Below, piece after piece: positions 16,124-25,549 of a DNA stretch of 64,000 bases; positions within the stretch are counted from its first letter, which is position 1; each line of letters starts with the position of its first letter. This DNA is from Cytophagaceae bacterium (GTDB lineage: Bacteria; Bacteroidota; Bacteroidia; Cytophagales; Cyclobacteriaceae): assembly GCA_006969745.1 (NCBI GenBank), contig CP030886.1:558001-622000 (forward strand), read 5' to 3'. Below the pieces are notes generated by a model. That model had not been told where the DNA came from. It saw only the letters and a program-made list of their open reading frames with translations, and did no database searches. A program made the translations under genes and the position numbers.

Positions 16124-19100
16124 TTAGACTTTAATCACCTCGGCACTGAAGAGGTATAGAAGATAGCCTTCTACTTCATAATCCATCTCTTCAAGCAGTG
16201 AAATGTATTCCTTCAGCTGTCTATTGTCCTGACTTTTCTGTCGGCCACTTTTGAAGTCGATTACCGTAGCGTGTTTGCCATCAATCACTATTCGATCCAT
16301 ACGTTTTGTCTCACCGTCTTTCGGAAGTACAACCACTTCGGTTTTCACCAGATGTGTGCCGTCGAACCAACCTTTAACTTGTTCATCTTCCCATAGTTTG
16401 TTGATCAAACCTTCGTAACGCGTACGATCTTCCCTGGTAATCTGCATCCCCCGCTCATATCTATCCAATACATCTTCGGTATCCTGAAAATGAACAATCT
16501 CAGATAGAATCTGATGCAACAGGATTCCTTCATTCCTACTTTTCTCCACATCATCGTCATAGTAAGCTTTTCCCGTTTTTCTGACGGCCAACTTAGAACT
16601 CCATTTATTTGAGGTATAGTTGTTTAGTTTGACCATTTCATCTTCTGATTCTCGGTGCTTAATGGGCACGCTTCCAATGGTATAGATATTAGAGCCAGCA
16701 TCCCATCCCTCCATTGACTGTGTTTCAAAAAAGCTCCATAGCAATTTGCTAGCTGTACTGTACATCTTATCCTTCTTTGAGGGTGGCGGTTCGCAATGAA
16801 CGTATAGCGCAGTTTCGGCTCTTGTAAATGCGACGTAAAGAACATTTAGGCTTTCCAGGTGCCACTTGGCAAATTCTTTCTTGTAACTCGAAACGAATTT
16901 GGTATTCTCGAGCTCAGATTTATAATCTACCGGAAGGTTCTCTCCTTGCTGATATGGAGATTCATACCAAACAGGTTTGGCGCGGCTGTTCATATCGAAA
17001 TTACAAAATGGAACAAATACGATCGGATATTGCAATCCTTTCGATTTATGAGAGGTGATGACTTCCACTGCGTCCAGCGCTCCTGTCAGCTGAACTGATC
17101 TTTTTTTACCATTATCTTCCCACCACTCAGTGAATAACCGGAGATCTGATCGGTTATTTTTGGTGAACTCAAGCACGGCATCCTGAAACGCTTGCAAATA
17201 AACAAATTCTGATTTTAGGCTATTGAGTTCAAATGTTCTGATCAGTACTTCAACCAGCTCAAGGATTGGGAGGTGAAGCAAGTGCTGCTTGTATTTTGTG
17301 AAACTTACGGGTAATCCTGAGTTGGCCAATTTTGAAAAATCAGAATGATTTGAAAAGTCACGATTCTTCACTGTTTTTTGATAGCGAAAGGTCAGGTCGG
17401 CTTTAATACTCACATCATTGGGATTAATGAGGTGAGCGAATGCCGCAAGGACGAGCTTCACGATGGCAGAATTTTCCAATAGCATTCCTTCAGCGGATAT
17501 CACTTCTATTTGGGTCTCACTAGTTCTGCGATAATCCAACACATGATTGACAATGTCTGTGGCTTCTTTATTTGTTCTGACCAAAATTGCCATATCATTA
17601 AGTCTATGACCTTGCTTAAGAAGAGACTCCATTCGTTCAATGGTCTGCTCCATGGATCGGAGCTTCCATTCATTCTTTTCCGATTCTAAAAATTCCAGCT
17701 GAACAAGGCCATCAATATTCTTATTTTTTTCCGAGACCTCCTGCTCTACTCCTTCGTAGGTTTTCAGAATCATTCTTCCATCGTCATCAGAAATTGAATC
17801 TCCCATTTCGGCTATCATAATTTCAGGCAGGTTGGAAAAAAGCTGATTGTTGAATCTGACAATGTTGGTCGCGCTCCGATAGTTTGTGCTCTTTGTGGGG
17901 TCCACGATAGTCTGCGGAATGTCTTCTTCCACGACATCAAGCAACAAAGTTGGATCTCCTCCTCGCCATCCATAGATAGATTGTTTAGCGTCACCCACGA
18001 TGATATTTTCATGTCCATTGGCGAGACTTTCTTCCAATAACGGCCTAAAATTATTCCATTGAAACTGCGAAGTGTCTTGAAATTCGTCGATCAAAAAGTG
18101 AGAGTACCAGGTTCCTACTTTTTCATAAATGAAAGGCGATCCGGTATCATCAATGATTTGAGATAGGAAATCCGGTAGATCTGAAATCATAATGACTTCT
18201 TCTTCCCGCTTGTAATCCTGCAGTTTTTGAGCGAGATCAGTCATCAAGCCTAAAGTGTACAGATGCTTTAGTACTGCACTGGCTGTATAGTAGTCTTGCT
18301 TATTCTCATTTATATAGGCAAGGGCTTCATTCATTAAAGGCATGAGCGAAGCTTCAGCTAATTGAATTATCTGGTCCCTCAACTTACTTGACTTGGATAT
18401 CCAGGCACTGGAATCATTTCTTGCTGCCTCAACACGCTTGGTTAATAGTCCATCATATTCTTTTTTGAAAAGCTTTGGAAAAAAGCCACCCGGTCCGGAA
18501 GATTTATAATTCAGATCATCTATTGTAAGTCCTGCCGCCAGCATTGCTTGGTTATACTGATCAGCAATATTTATCAGATGATCTTCGAAAACTTTTTTTG
18601 TTTTAATCAGGTCACCTTTTAGCTGCTTGATTTTTTCCTTTATATGTTCATCTGCAAACTGACCTTGAGGTAATTTTTTGAATTCCTCCTGAAATAGCTG
18701 TTTGGCTAGTTTACTTACCTGACCTTTGGTTTCGTAACCTTCGCCTAAGGATAGCCCTTCCATAGAAAACTCGACTAACCAATCGCGAAGTTGCTTATTT
18801 GACTCAACGCCTTCATAAACATTGGAGGTGATAAACTCCGCAACTTTGTCTACGTCCAGTTCGATTCCAAAACTTCCTTGCAATCCAATTTCTCTTGAGA
18901 ATGACCGTATAACCCGATGAAAAAAAGTATCAATTGTTGTGATGTTGAAATAGCCATAATGATGAAGCAAATGAGTTAAAGATTTATTAGCCGCCTCAAC
19001 TATTTGATCTTCAGTTTTCCCGAGTTCATTTTGAAAAACAGGAATTAATTCATGTTTGCCTCTGGAAATTTCGATCAGAAACTCTAAGACACGCTCTTTC

Positions 19101-19246
19101 ATTTCCTCTGCTGCCCGATTGGTGAACGTTACAGCCAGAATTTTTTGATAATAATCTTTGGAACGCAATGCCAACTTCAAATATTCCTTCGCGAGTGTGT
19201 AAGTTTTGCCTGAGCCAGCAGATGATCTATAGATAGTTAGAGACAT
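16124..19246 (-). CDS. AddA-like UvrD/REP helicase-nuclease subunit
   Basis: The ATG at 19246 is preferred over the longer frame because the protein then begins MSLTIYRSSAGSGKT, with Walker A at residues 8-15, as in UvrD helicases. Of 1040 residues, others visible are TFTNRAAEEM (motif Ia), DEFQDTSQFQW (Walker B, about 387-397), DAKQSIYGWRGG, and near the C-terminus MDRIVIDGKHATVIDFKSG, a PD-(D/E)XK nuclease active site. This is the AddA architecture: 3'-5' translocase plus nuclease that works with an AddB-type subunit on double-strand breaks. It is the first gene of the minus-strand run down to 12115. Confidence 0.92.
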   Translation of the reverse strand: MSLTIYRSSAGSGKTYTLAKEYLKLALRSKDYYQKILAVTFTNRAAEEMKERVLEFLIEISRGKHELIPVFQNELGKTEDQIVEAANKSLTHLLHHYGYFNITTIDTFFHRVIRSFSREIGLQGSFGIELDVDKVAEFITSNVYEGVESNKQLRDWLVEFSMEGLSLGEGYETKGQVSKLAKQLFQEEFKKLPQGQFADEHIKEKIKQLKGDLIKTKKVFEDHLINIADQYNQAMLAAGLTIDDLNYKSSGPGGFFPKLFKKEYDGLLTKRVEAARNDSSAWISKSSKLRDQIIQLAEASLMPLMNEALAYINENKQDYYTASAVLKHLYTLGLMTDLAQKLQDYKREEEVIMISDLPDFLSQIIDDTGSPFIYEKVGTWYSHFLIDEFQDTSQFQWNNFRPLLEESLANGHENIIVGDAKQSIYGWRGGDPTLLLDVVEEDIPQTIVDPTKSTNYRSATNIVRFNNQLFSNLPEIMIAEMGDSISDDDGRMILKTYEGVEQEVSEKNKNIDGLVQLEFLESEKNEWKLRSMEQTIERMESLLKQGHRLNDMAILVRTNKEATDIVNHVLDYRRTSETQIEVISAEGMLLENSAIVKLVLAAFAHLINPNDVSIKADLTFRYQKTVKNRDFSNHSDFSKLANSGLPVSFTKYKQHLLHLPILELVEVLIRTFELNSLKSEFVYLQAFQDAVLEFTKNNRSDLRLFTEWWEDNGKKRSVQLTGALDAVEVITSHKSKGLQYPIVFVPFCNFDMNSRAKPVWYESPYQQGENLPVDYKSELENTKFVSSYKKEFAKWHLESLNVLYVAFTRAETALYVHCEPPPSKKDKMYSTASKLLWSFFETQSMEGWDAGSNIYTIGSVPIKHRESEDEMVKLNNYTSNKWSSKLAVRKTGKAYYDDDVEKSRNEGILLHQILSEIVHFQDTEDVLDRYERGMQITREDRTRYEGLINKLWEDEQVKGWFDGTHLVKTEVVVLPKDGETKRMDRIVIDGKHATVIDFKSGRQKSQDNRQLKEYISLLEEMDYEVEGYLLYLFSAEVIKV

Positions 19247-19472
19247 GTTACGAAAATACTTTGATGCTAACACTAAGCCTTCAAATGGAGTCAATAGTTA
19301 TCCACAAAATGCCTCGATAAACGTACCAAACGTATTTTCAATCTTAAGAGAATTTCAATGTTACCTAAATGTTAACAAAAGATTATGGAAATTTTGATTT
19401 TTCATAAACTGTAGGTAACATTACATCCTTGATAATTTAACATACAGGAAACATAAAAAAGAGAAGGAGATT

Positions 19473-19832
19473 ATGAAGAAGCAACTACTTATACTTTCGT
19501 TGGTACTATTTGTATTTGGTGCTCAAGCCAATAATGGAAAAGGTGAAGCAGAAGGACCTAAACCAACCAATTATAAAGAAGTAATCTCACAGATCGAGTA
19601 TCCTAAAGTATGTAAAGAAAAAGGTATTGAGGGGAAAGTGATCGTGACATTGAAAATTGACGAAATTGGTAATGTGATTAATCACGAATTTGGATCCTAC
19701 CCTTGCACTGATTTAAGAGATGCAGTAAAGGATGCTATTAAAGATTTAAAGTTTGTTCCTGCAAAGGATGTAAATGGTAACCCAATTGTTGGTAAAATAG
19801 CGTTGCCTGTAAACTTCAAGCTTACTATCTGA
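19473..19832 (+). CDS. Secreted stand-alone TonB C-terminal domain protein
   Basis: The 119-residue product has a signal peptide (cleavage near GAQA-NN) and then only a TonB C-terminal domain: YPKVCKEKGIEGKVIVTLKIDEIGNV and a final PVNFKLTI strand. It lacks the membrane anchor and proline-rich spacer of true TonB, so it probably does not energise transport itself but acts as a soluble periplasmic relative. Two cysteines (in PKVCKEK and SYPCTDL) could form a disulfide. It is monocistronic with a strong terminator. Confidence 0.85.
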   Translation: MKKQLLILSLVLFVFGAQANNGKGEAEGPKPTNYKEVISQIEYPKVCKEKGIEGKVIVTLKIDEIGNVINHEFGSYPCTDLRDAVKDAIKDLKFVPAKDVNGNPIVGKIALPVNFKLTI

Positions 19833-19856
19833 TTTAAAAGTCAGATCAATTTGTAG

Positions 19857-19885
19857 ACCGCCTCGATTCGTTGAGGCGGTTTTTT
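19857..19885 (+). terminator. Terminator of the TonB-domain gene
   Basis: ACCGCCTC (19857-19864) pairs with GAGGCGGT (19873-19880) around an 8-nt loop and is followed by TTTTT. Confidence 0.93.
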
Positions 19886-19906
19886 ATGTCTAACCTTCTC
19901 ATATTA

Positions 19907-19949
19907 TTTACGTTTAGAAATTTTATATTTAATTTACATTTAGAAATTT
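19907..19949 (+). promoter_or_regulatory. 17-bp direct repeat upstream of the PadR gene
   Basis: TTTACGTTTAGAAATTT (19907-19923) recurs as TTTACATTTAGAAATTT (19933-19949) with one mismatch and a 26-bp period. It ends 11 nt before the PadR start codon, a position expected for promoter elements or an autoregulatory operator. Confidence 0.6.
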
Positions 19950-19960
19950 AACTCTAAGTA

Positions 19961-20344
19961 ATGAAAGAATATCAGTTAGGCGAATTTGAAGAGATCGTAC
20001 TATTGACAGTAGCCATATTGCATGATGATGCCTATGGCGTTTCAATTAAAGAAGACATCGAAACCAGACTGAATCGAAAGGTCAGTGTAAGCGCGTTGCA
20101 GACTGCTCTTCGAAGGATGGAGAAAAAAGAATATCTGAAATCTGAATTTGGAGAGGCGACAGCTATTCGAGGAGGTAAGAGAAAACGCTACTTCAAAGTA
20201 ACCAAAACAGGTAAAGCAGCGCTGGACTACTCTAAGGAAACTCGAATGAAATTGTGGTCAGCAATTCCTGATGTGTCATTTGAATACTCAAAAGCATGGA
20301 TAAGCAGCGCCCTTCTCCCCCTTCCTGGCCTACCAAATTCTTAG
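19961..20344 (+). CDS. PadR family transcriptional regulator
   Basis: The 127-residue protein is a PadR winged helix: GEFEEIVLLTVAILHDDAYGVSIKEDIETRL followed by VSVSALQTALRRMEKKEYL and the wing RGGKRKRYFKVTKTGKAAL. Its 3' end overlaps the permease gene by 49 nt in another frame, so translation is tightly coupled. In Bacteroidota such PadR genes regularly control the adjoining FtsX-type permease, probably in response to membrane-active compounds. The direct repeat just upstream is a candidate binding site. Confidence 0.9.
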   Translation: MKEYQLGEFEEIVLLTVAILHDDAYGVSIKEDIETRLNRKVSVSALQTALRRMEKKEYLKSEFGEATAIRGGKRKRYFKVTKTGKAALDYSKETRMKLWSAIPDVSFEYSKAWISSALLPLPGLPNS

Positions 20345-22983
20345 CATGGTTTCTCAAAGAGGACTACTACGAAGATGTGCAAGGAGATTTGGAGGAAGAA
20401 TTTCAGGTAAAGGCTAACGGATCAAGTGTTGTCAACGCTAAGCGGTGGTATACATGGCAGATTATTCGGCTCTTCAAGCCCGGAATGATAAAAGAATTAG
20501 AAGCTCAAGACTCAATTGAAAAGGAAACAACTATGTTTAAAAACTACTTCAAAATCGGACTTAGAAACCTCTGGAAATATAAATCCAGCACGGTCATCAA
20601 TGTAATTGGCTTATCGACAGGTATTGCTGCATTTGTGCTAATTGCACTATTTGTGAAAGATGAGATCAGCTACGATCGACATCACGAGCATGCAGATGAT
20701 ATCTATCGGGTCACAGTCAAGAATTATACTGTAGACGGTGATATAAGCAGGCAATGGGCATTTGCATCAGCCGGACATGCCTCCAGACTTAAAGAAGACT
20801 ACTCAGAAATAGCATATGCTTCACGGTTTTATCCATGGGCATTCCCGGATATTAACTATCAAGGGCAGGATTTTCTTGGAGAACAGGTGATATTTTGTGA
20901 TCCCGACGCTTTCGATATTTTCAGTTTTAAATTCATTGCCGGCAATGCAGAATCTGCCTTTCCTGATATTTATTCTCTGGTTCTTACTCGATCTAAGGCC
21001 ATTAAAATATTTGGGAATGATTGGGAAGAAAAAGGAATTATTGGAGAGACAGTGACATTGTCAAGAAGCGGAAACGAAGCACCGTTCAAAGTCACGGGTG
21101 TAATTGAAGACATGCCAGATCAGCAACATTTCCATTTTGATTATTTGGCTCCTATCCGATTCGTGGAAATGATCATGGGTGAAGATGCTGCTAACAATGT
21201 AGGCGGTAATTACAATTGGCTCACATACGTTCGTATGAGTCCAGATGCAAACATTCCCAAACTTACACAACAGGCCAACGACGAATTTTGGGATAAGTAT
21301 ATTGGCCAATTTCAATCGGGTGCTGATGCAAGGGATTTTTACGACTTTGAATTTCAACCACTACTTGACATCCACCTTACATCCAACCTGGAAGGTGAGT
21401 ATGAAACCAACGGATCTATTGAGCAAGTGTACATTTTTAGCGTTGTTGGAATTCTCCTCTTACTTGTGGCATGCGTCAACTATATGAACATTGCTACCTC
21501 GCATTATTCCAGAAGAATGAAAGAAGTGGGTGTTAGAAAAGTAATCGGAGCTTTCAAATCTTCCTTGATCAAGCAGTTTTTGTCTGAATCCTTGTTGGTA
21601 GTTGTCATTTCTGTGCCGCTTGCCATCATTCTCATTATCCTGGCTCTGCCATATTTAAATGATTTTGTAGGTAAGCAGTTAATTTTCAATCCTTTGATTC
21701 AAACAGACATCCTTGTTGGCCTTCTTGTGCTAATGTTACTTGTAAGCAGCATGGCCGGTTTATACCCGGCATTATTCCTTTCCAAAATCAACCTGGTACA
21801 GGCACTCAAAGGAGAGCAGTCGATGAATTCAAGTAAATGGAACTTTCGTTCGTTCCTCGTTACATTTCAGTATATAGTAACCATTGGTCTGATATTCGCA
21901 ATAGGTGTTATTGAAAGTCAGATGAGTTTTATCCGAAACTCTGACCCGGGTTACGATCGTGAGCAAATGGTGAGCTTATCGCTGCCACGAGGTGATTATC
22001 AAAATGAGACGTTCAGAAATGAGTTATTAAAACATCCAAACATTGAAAAGGCATCGTTTTCATCTCGTATTCCTACAGGTCGTCTTGCGGATAGTTGGGG
22101 TTCCAGATTCTTTAAAGGAGACTCTGCCATCGCTACGAGCTTTAGGCTCCCTGTAGTCACCGTAGATAAATATTTTCTGGACACATATGGTATCGACATC
22201 TTGGCTGGGGAAAACTTCAGAGAAGGGATGGAAACCAACCTGCAGCAAGACACAATTGTAACCGGTTACTACATTGTTAACAGAGCAGCATCGGAAGCAC
22301 TTGGATTTGATGAGCCTGACGAAGCTGTTGGTAAGAAACTTGGCTATGGTCCCTCTGCCGGTAGAATTGTTGGCGTCATGGAAAATTTCCACTTCGAATC
22401 ACTTTACAGTGAGATTGTTCCGACGCTATTTCTTACACGAGACCGTTACAGAAGAATTAGCCTTAAGTTAAGACCTGAAAATATAAGAGAGACTCTGGAT
22501 CATATTGAAAACGTATACGCACAATTTGATGCAGAAACAGACCCTAATTACAGATTCGTGGACGATCTATTCAACGAGCAATACCAGCAGGAGGAGCGTC
22601 TTGGGAGTATGATAAAAGTGTTTGCTGCAATTGCTATCCTCATTGGATGTCTCGGGCTTATTGGTATGGTCGGATTTATCATAGAGACCAAGCTTAAGGA
22701 AATAGGTGTGCGAAAAGTACTAGGGGCCTCTTCCGGCAGTATCTGGATGATTATCAGCAACCGGTTTTTGATACTTATCGGAATAGCATTTGTACTTGGA
22801 TTGCCGCTTGCCTATTGGTTTATGAATGACTGGCTTGAAAATTTCGTCTATCGAACTTCTGTCTCACCTGCTTTAATAATTATGCCTGCAATCATTGCAA
22901 TCATTTTAACCCTATTGGCGATTGCATACCAAACCTTAAAAGCTACTAAGGTCAATCCAGTGGAATGTTTGAAAGATGAATAA
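20296..22983 (+). CDS. FtsX/MacB-type ABC transporter permease with PadR-linked prefix domain
   Basis: The 895-residue protein begins with the permease prefix domain found next to PadR genes (residues 1-75, with FLKEDYYEDVQGDLEEEF). It then has two MacB-type units: helix, large periplasmic MacB_PCD domain and FtsX helices (KEVGVRKVIGAF near 405 and KEIGVRKVLGASS near 805). No ATPase is encoded nearby, so it must recruit one from elsewhere. Family members work in mechanotransmission or export of peptides and lipoproteins. The start lies inside the PadR gene. Confidence 0.9.
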   Translation: MDKQRPSPPSWPTKFLAWFLKEDYYEDVQGDLEEEFQVKANGSSVVNAKRWYTWQIIRLFKPGMIKELEAQDSIEKETTMFKNYFKIGLRNLWKYKSSTVINVIGLSTGIAAFVLIALFVKDEISYDRHHEHADDIYRVTVKNYTVDGDISRQWAFASAGHASRLKEDYSEIAYASRFYPWAFPDINYQGQDFLGEQVIFCDPDAFDIFSFKFIAGNAESAFPDIYSLVLTRSKAIKIFGNDWEEKGIIGETVTLSRSGNEAPFKVTGVIEDMPDQQHFHFDYLAPIRFVEMIMGEDAANNVGGNYNWLTYVRMSPDANIPKLTQQANDEFWDKYIGQFQSGADARDFYDFEFQPLLDIHLTSNLEGEYETNGSIEQVYIFSVVGILLLLVACVNYMNIATSHYSRRMKEVGVRKVIGAFKSSLIKQFLSESLLVVVISVPLAIILIILALPYLNDFVGKQLIFNPLIQTDILVGLLVLMLLVSSMAGLYPALFLSKINLVQALKGEQSMNSSKWNFRSFLVTFQYIVTIGLIFAIGVIESQMSFIRNSDPGYDREQMVSLSLPRGDYQNETFRNELLKHPNIEKASFSSRIPTGRLADSWGSRFFKGDSAIATSFRLPVVTVDKYFLDTYGIDILAGENFREGMETNLQQDTIVTGYYIVNRAASEALGFDEPDEAVGKKLGYGPSAGRIVGVMENFHFESLYSEIVPTLFLTRDRYRRISLKLRPENIRETLDHIENVYAQFDAETDPNYRFVDDLFNEQYQQEERLGSMIKVFAAIAILIGCLGLIGMVGFIIETKLKEIGVRKVLGASSGSIWMIISNRFLILIGIAFVLGLPLAYWFMNDWLENFVYRTSVSPALIIMPAIIAIILTLLAIAYQTLKATKVNPVECLKDE

Positions 22984-24079
22984 GATAGAAATGAAGCAGT
23001 TTACAAAACCTTATCGAATTGCTATCTATTTGATATCCTATGTCCTTATTTCTGCATCGACGATTGCCCAAATTGACTACACTACAGCAATCAAAGAATC
23101 AAGGAATTTGCTAATTGAAACTTTAAAAGAATATCCAGGTGTCTCCATTTCAGTGGTTGTTGATCAGGAGATAGTCTGGAAAGAGGGTTTGGGTTATTCA
23201 AATACAGCAACAAAAGAGAAAGTGAAACCAGACCATCGATTCTTATATTATAGTTTGTCTAAATCAATTCTTGGAGTCGCTATATATAGATTACAGAATC
23301 AAGGAATTCTTGACATTGATAATCCGATAACCAATTACTTGAAAGATCTTCCCGAACAGTATCAAAATGTTACTGCCAGGCAGCTACTAGGTCATACGGC
23401 AGGCGTAAGACATTACAAAAAAGGCGAATGGTCTATGCTTAGTCAAGAAAAATGCCTCACTACCGATGAGGCAATCCGGGTGTTTATTAATGATCCATTG
23501 GCGTTTGAACCTGGGAGTACTTACCAATACAGCTCATTTGGTTACGTTTTGCTTTCACATCTGATAGAACAAATAACCGGTGACACTTTTGATGTACACA
23601 TGGACAAACTTTTCGAAAACTACTCAATCAACTCAATTGCCAGACCTGTTGATTCCACCCCAGCAGATATGCAGGCCACGAGATATGAAAAATGGAATAG
23701 CAAAAAAGAAAGAGGCATTGAAGCGGTAGTAAACAACAGTTGCAAGTTTGGGGGCGGTGGATTCATAGGTACAGCTTCTGATCTAGCCATGTTTCATGCC
23801 CGGATCCTAGAAGAAGAAAAAGGTAACCAAAAGTCCACGCTTTACTCGACATTGAATCAAGATGGTCTTACCAGCTACGGATATGGCATAGGTATCAATA
23901 AAAAAACTGAGAATGTATATTACGCGCATACCGGTAGCGGAAAAGGTGGTAGTTCAGTTCTGATCATTTATCCTAAGTACGATCTTGTCATTGTCTTACT
24001 GGGAAATATCAAAGGAGATGCATTAACAGCCAGCATCGGACAGATTGGTAACAATTTCAAAAAAGCTATTTCAAACTAA
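22976..24079 (+). CDS. Serine hydrolase, class C beta-lactamase-like
   Basis: The 367-residue product has a signal peptide ending near STIAQ, the SxxK active-site motif SLSK (Ser93, Lys96), a Y-x-x variant YSS (185-187) and HTGSGKG near the C-terminus in the KTG position. This is the serine-hydrolase/DD-peptidase-like family rather than a proven beta-lactamase. It overlaps the permease stop codon by 8 nt, so it is the third gene of the PadR-permease unit, which ends at the terminator at 24098. Confidence 0.88.
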   Translation: MNKIEMKQFTKPYRIAIYLISYVLISASTIAQIDYTTAIKESRNLLIETLKEYPGVSISVVVDQEIVWKEGLGYSNTATKEKVKPDHRFLYYSLSKSILGVAIYRLQNQGILDIDNPITNYLKDLPEQYQNVTARQLLGHTAGVRHYKKGEWSMLSQEKCLTTDEAIRVFINDPLAFEPGSTYQYSSFGYVLLSHLIEQITGDTFDVHMDKLFENYSINSIARPVDSTPADMQATRYEKWNSKKERGIEAVVNNSCKFGGGGFIGTASDLAMFHARILEEEKGNQKSTLYSTLNQDGLTSYGYGIGINKKTENVYYAHTGSGKGGSSVLIIYPKYDLVIVLLGNIKGDALTASIGQIGNNFKKAISN

Positions 24080-24097
24080 AAAATAGTCTTACTAATC

Positions 24098-24128
24098 AAA
24101 AGCCATTCCTTACGGATGGCTTTTTTTA
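24098..24128 (+). terminator. Terminator of the PadR-permease-hydrolase operon
   Basis: AAAAGCCAT and ATGGCTTTT form a stem, with one bulge and an inner CC/GG pairing, followed by a run of T residues. It lies 20 nt after the hydrolase stop codon. Confidence 0.88.
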
Positions 24129-24155
24129 TTTACCTAATCGAGATAACTTCAAACC

Positions 24156-24848
24156 ATGATTGATAAAGTAGTAGCAAACGCGGAAGAAGCAATTCGCGGA
24201 ATAGAAGATAATATGACGCTAATGCTGGGAGGCTTCGGTCTATGTGGAATTCCGGAAAATTCGATTTCAGCTTTAGTAAAAGCCAATATAAAAGGGCTCA
24301 CATGCATTTCGAACAATGCAGGCGTAGATGATTTTGGGCTTGGTTTATTGCTTCAAAAAAAGCAAATCAAAAAGATGATTTCCTCATACGTAGGTGAGAA
24401 TGCCGAATTTGAGCGACAAATGCTGAGCGGAGAACTGGAAGTGGATCTAATCCCTCAAGGATCGCTTGCAGAGCGGTGCAGAGCAGGTGGTGCAGGTATT
24501 CCGGCCTTCTTTACTCCGGCCGGATACGGAACTGAAGTCGCAGAAGGAAAAGAAGTGCGTGAATTTAATGGCAAACCTCACATTCTGGAATCAGCTCTCA
24601 CCGCAGATTTTGCAATCGTGAAAGCATGGAAGGGAGATAGAGCTGGAAACCTGGTATTTAAAGGAACGGCCAGGAATTTCAATCCTCCTATGGCAATGGC
24701 AGGGAAAATCACTATTGCTGAGGTAGAAGAATTGGTAGAGCCAGGAGAATTGGATCCTAACTTTATTCATACCCCGGGAATATTTGTACAGCGCATTTTC
24801 CAAGGAGAAGTTTATGAGAAAAGAATTGAACAACGAACTACTCGATGA
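24156..24848 (+). CDS. scoA: 3-oxoacid CoA-transferase, subunit A
   Basis: The 230-residue protein is a family 1 CoA-transferase alpha subunit, with the diagnostic [10 protein letters not shown] near residues 26-35, [14 protein letters not shown] and the oxyanion-side GTARNFNP. With subunit B it would move CoA from succinyl-CoA to acetoacetate or a similar 3-oxoacid, for ketone-body or acetoacetate use. A 46-nt gap separates it from subunit B. Confidence 0.93.
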   Translation: MIDKVVANAEEAIRGIEDNMTLMLGGFGLCGIPENSISALVKANIKGLTCISNNAGVDDFGLGLLLQKKQIKKMISSYVGENAEFERQMLSGELEVDLIPQGSLAERCRAGGAGIPAFFTPAGYGTEVAEGKEVREFNGKPHILESALTADFAIVKAWKGDRAGNLVFKGTARNFNPPMAMAGKITIAEVEELVEPGELDPNFIHTPGIFVQRIFQGEVYEKRIEQRTTR

Positions 24849-24894
24849 GTCTATCTGAAAATGAATCAACTAATATCCAAATCATCAAATTGAT

Positions 24895-25548
24895 ATGTTA
24901 GATAAAAATGGAATAGCGAAGCGAATCGCTCAAGAACTTCAAGATCGGTGGTATGTAAACCTGGGTATCGGTATTCCTACCCTTGTTGCCAATTACATTC
25001 CTGAAGGAATAAGCGTCGAGTTTCAATCTGAAAATGGACTACTTGGTATGGGTCCATTCCCTACCGAGGAAGAAGTTGATGCGGATTTAATCAATGCGGG
25101 TAAACAGACAGTAACCACCCTGCCAGGTGCATCCATATTCGATTCATCGACATCATTTGCAATGATAAGGGGCCAGCATGTGCAACTAACTGTTTTAGGC
25201 GCGATGGAGGTGGCTGATAATGGAGACATTGCCAACTGGAAGATCCCTGGAAAAATGGTTAAGGGAATGGGTGGCGCAATGGACCTTGTAGCATCCGCTG
25301 AAAATATAATTGTGGCCATGATGCATACCAATAGAGCAGGAGAATCGAAGCTTCTGACGGAATGTACTTTACCTATAACTGGAGTGAAATGCGTTAAGAA
25401 AGTAGTAACTAACCTGGCTGTATTGGATATTACATCCCAAGGCTTCAAATTGCTAGAGCGAGCACCCGGTGTATCCGTAGAGGAAATTAAAAATGCAACT
25501 GCAGGAAGACTAGTCATAGAAGGTGATATTCCAGAAATGAAAATTTAA
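24895..25548 (+). CDS. scoB: 3-oxoacid CoA-transferase, subunit B
   Basis: The 217-residue protein has VNLGIGIPTLVANYIP and the catalytic glutamate motif SENGLLGMGP, with Glu46 expected to form the CoA thioester. Length and order relative to subunit A are standard. The next gene starts 1 nt after its stop codon, so this is part of a four-gene run to 27131. Confidence 0.93.
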   Translation: MLDKNGIAKRIAQELQDRWYVNLGIGIPTLVANYIPEGISVEFQSENGLLGMGPFPTEEEVDADLINAGKQTVTTLPGASIFDSSTSFAMIRGQHVQLTVLGAMEVADNGDIANWKIPGKMVKGMGGAMDLVASAENIIVAMMHTNRAGESKLLTECTLPITGVKCVKKVVTNLAVLDITSQGFKLLERAPGVSVEEIKNATAGRLVIEGDIPEMKI

Positions 25549-25549
25549 C

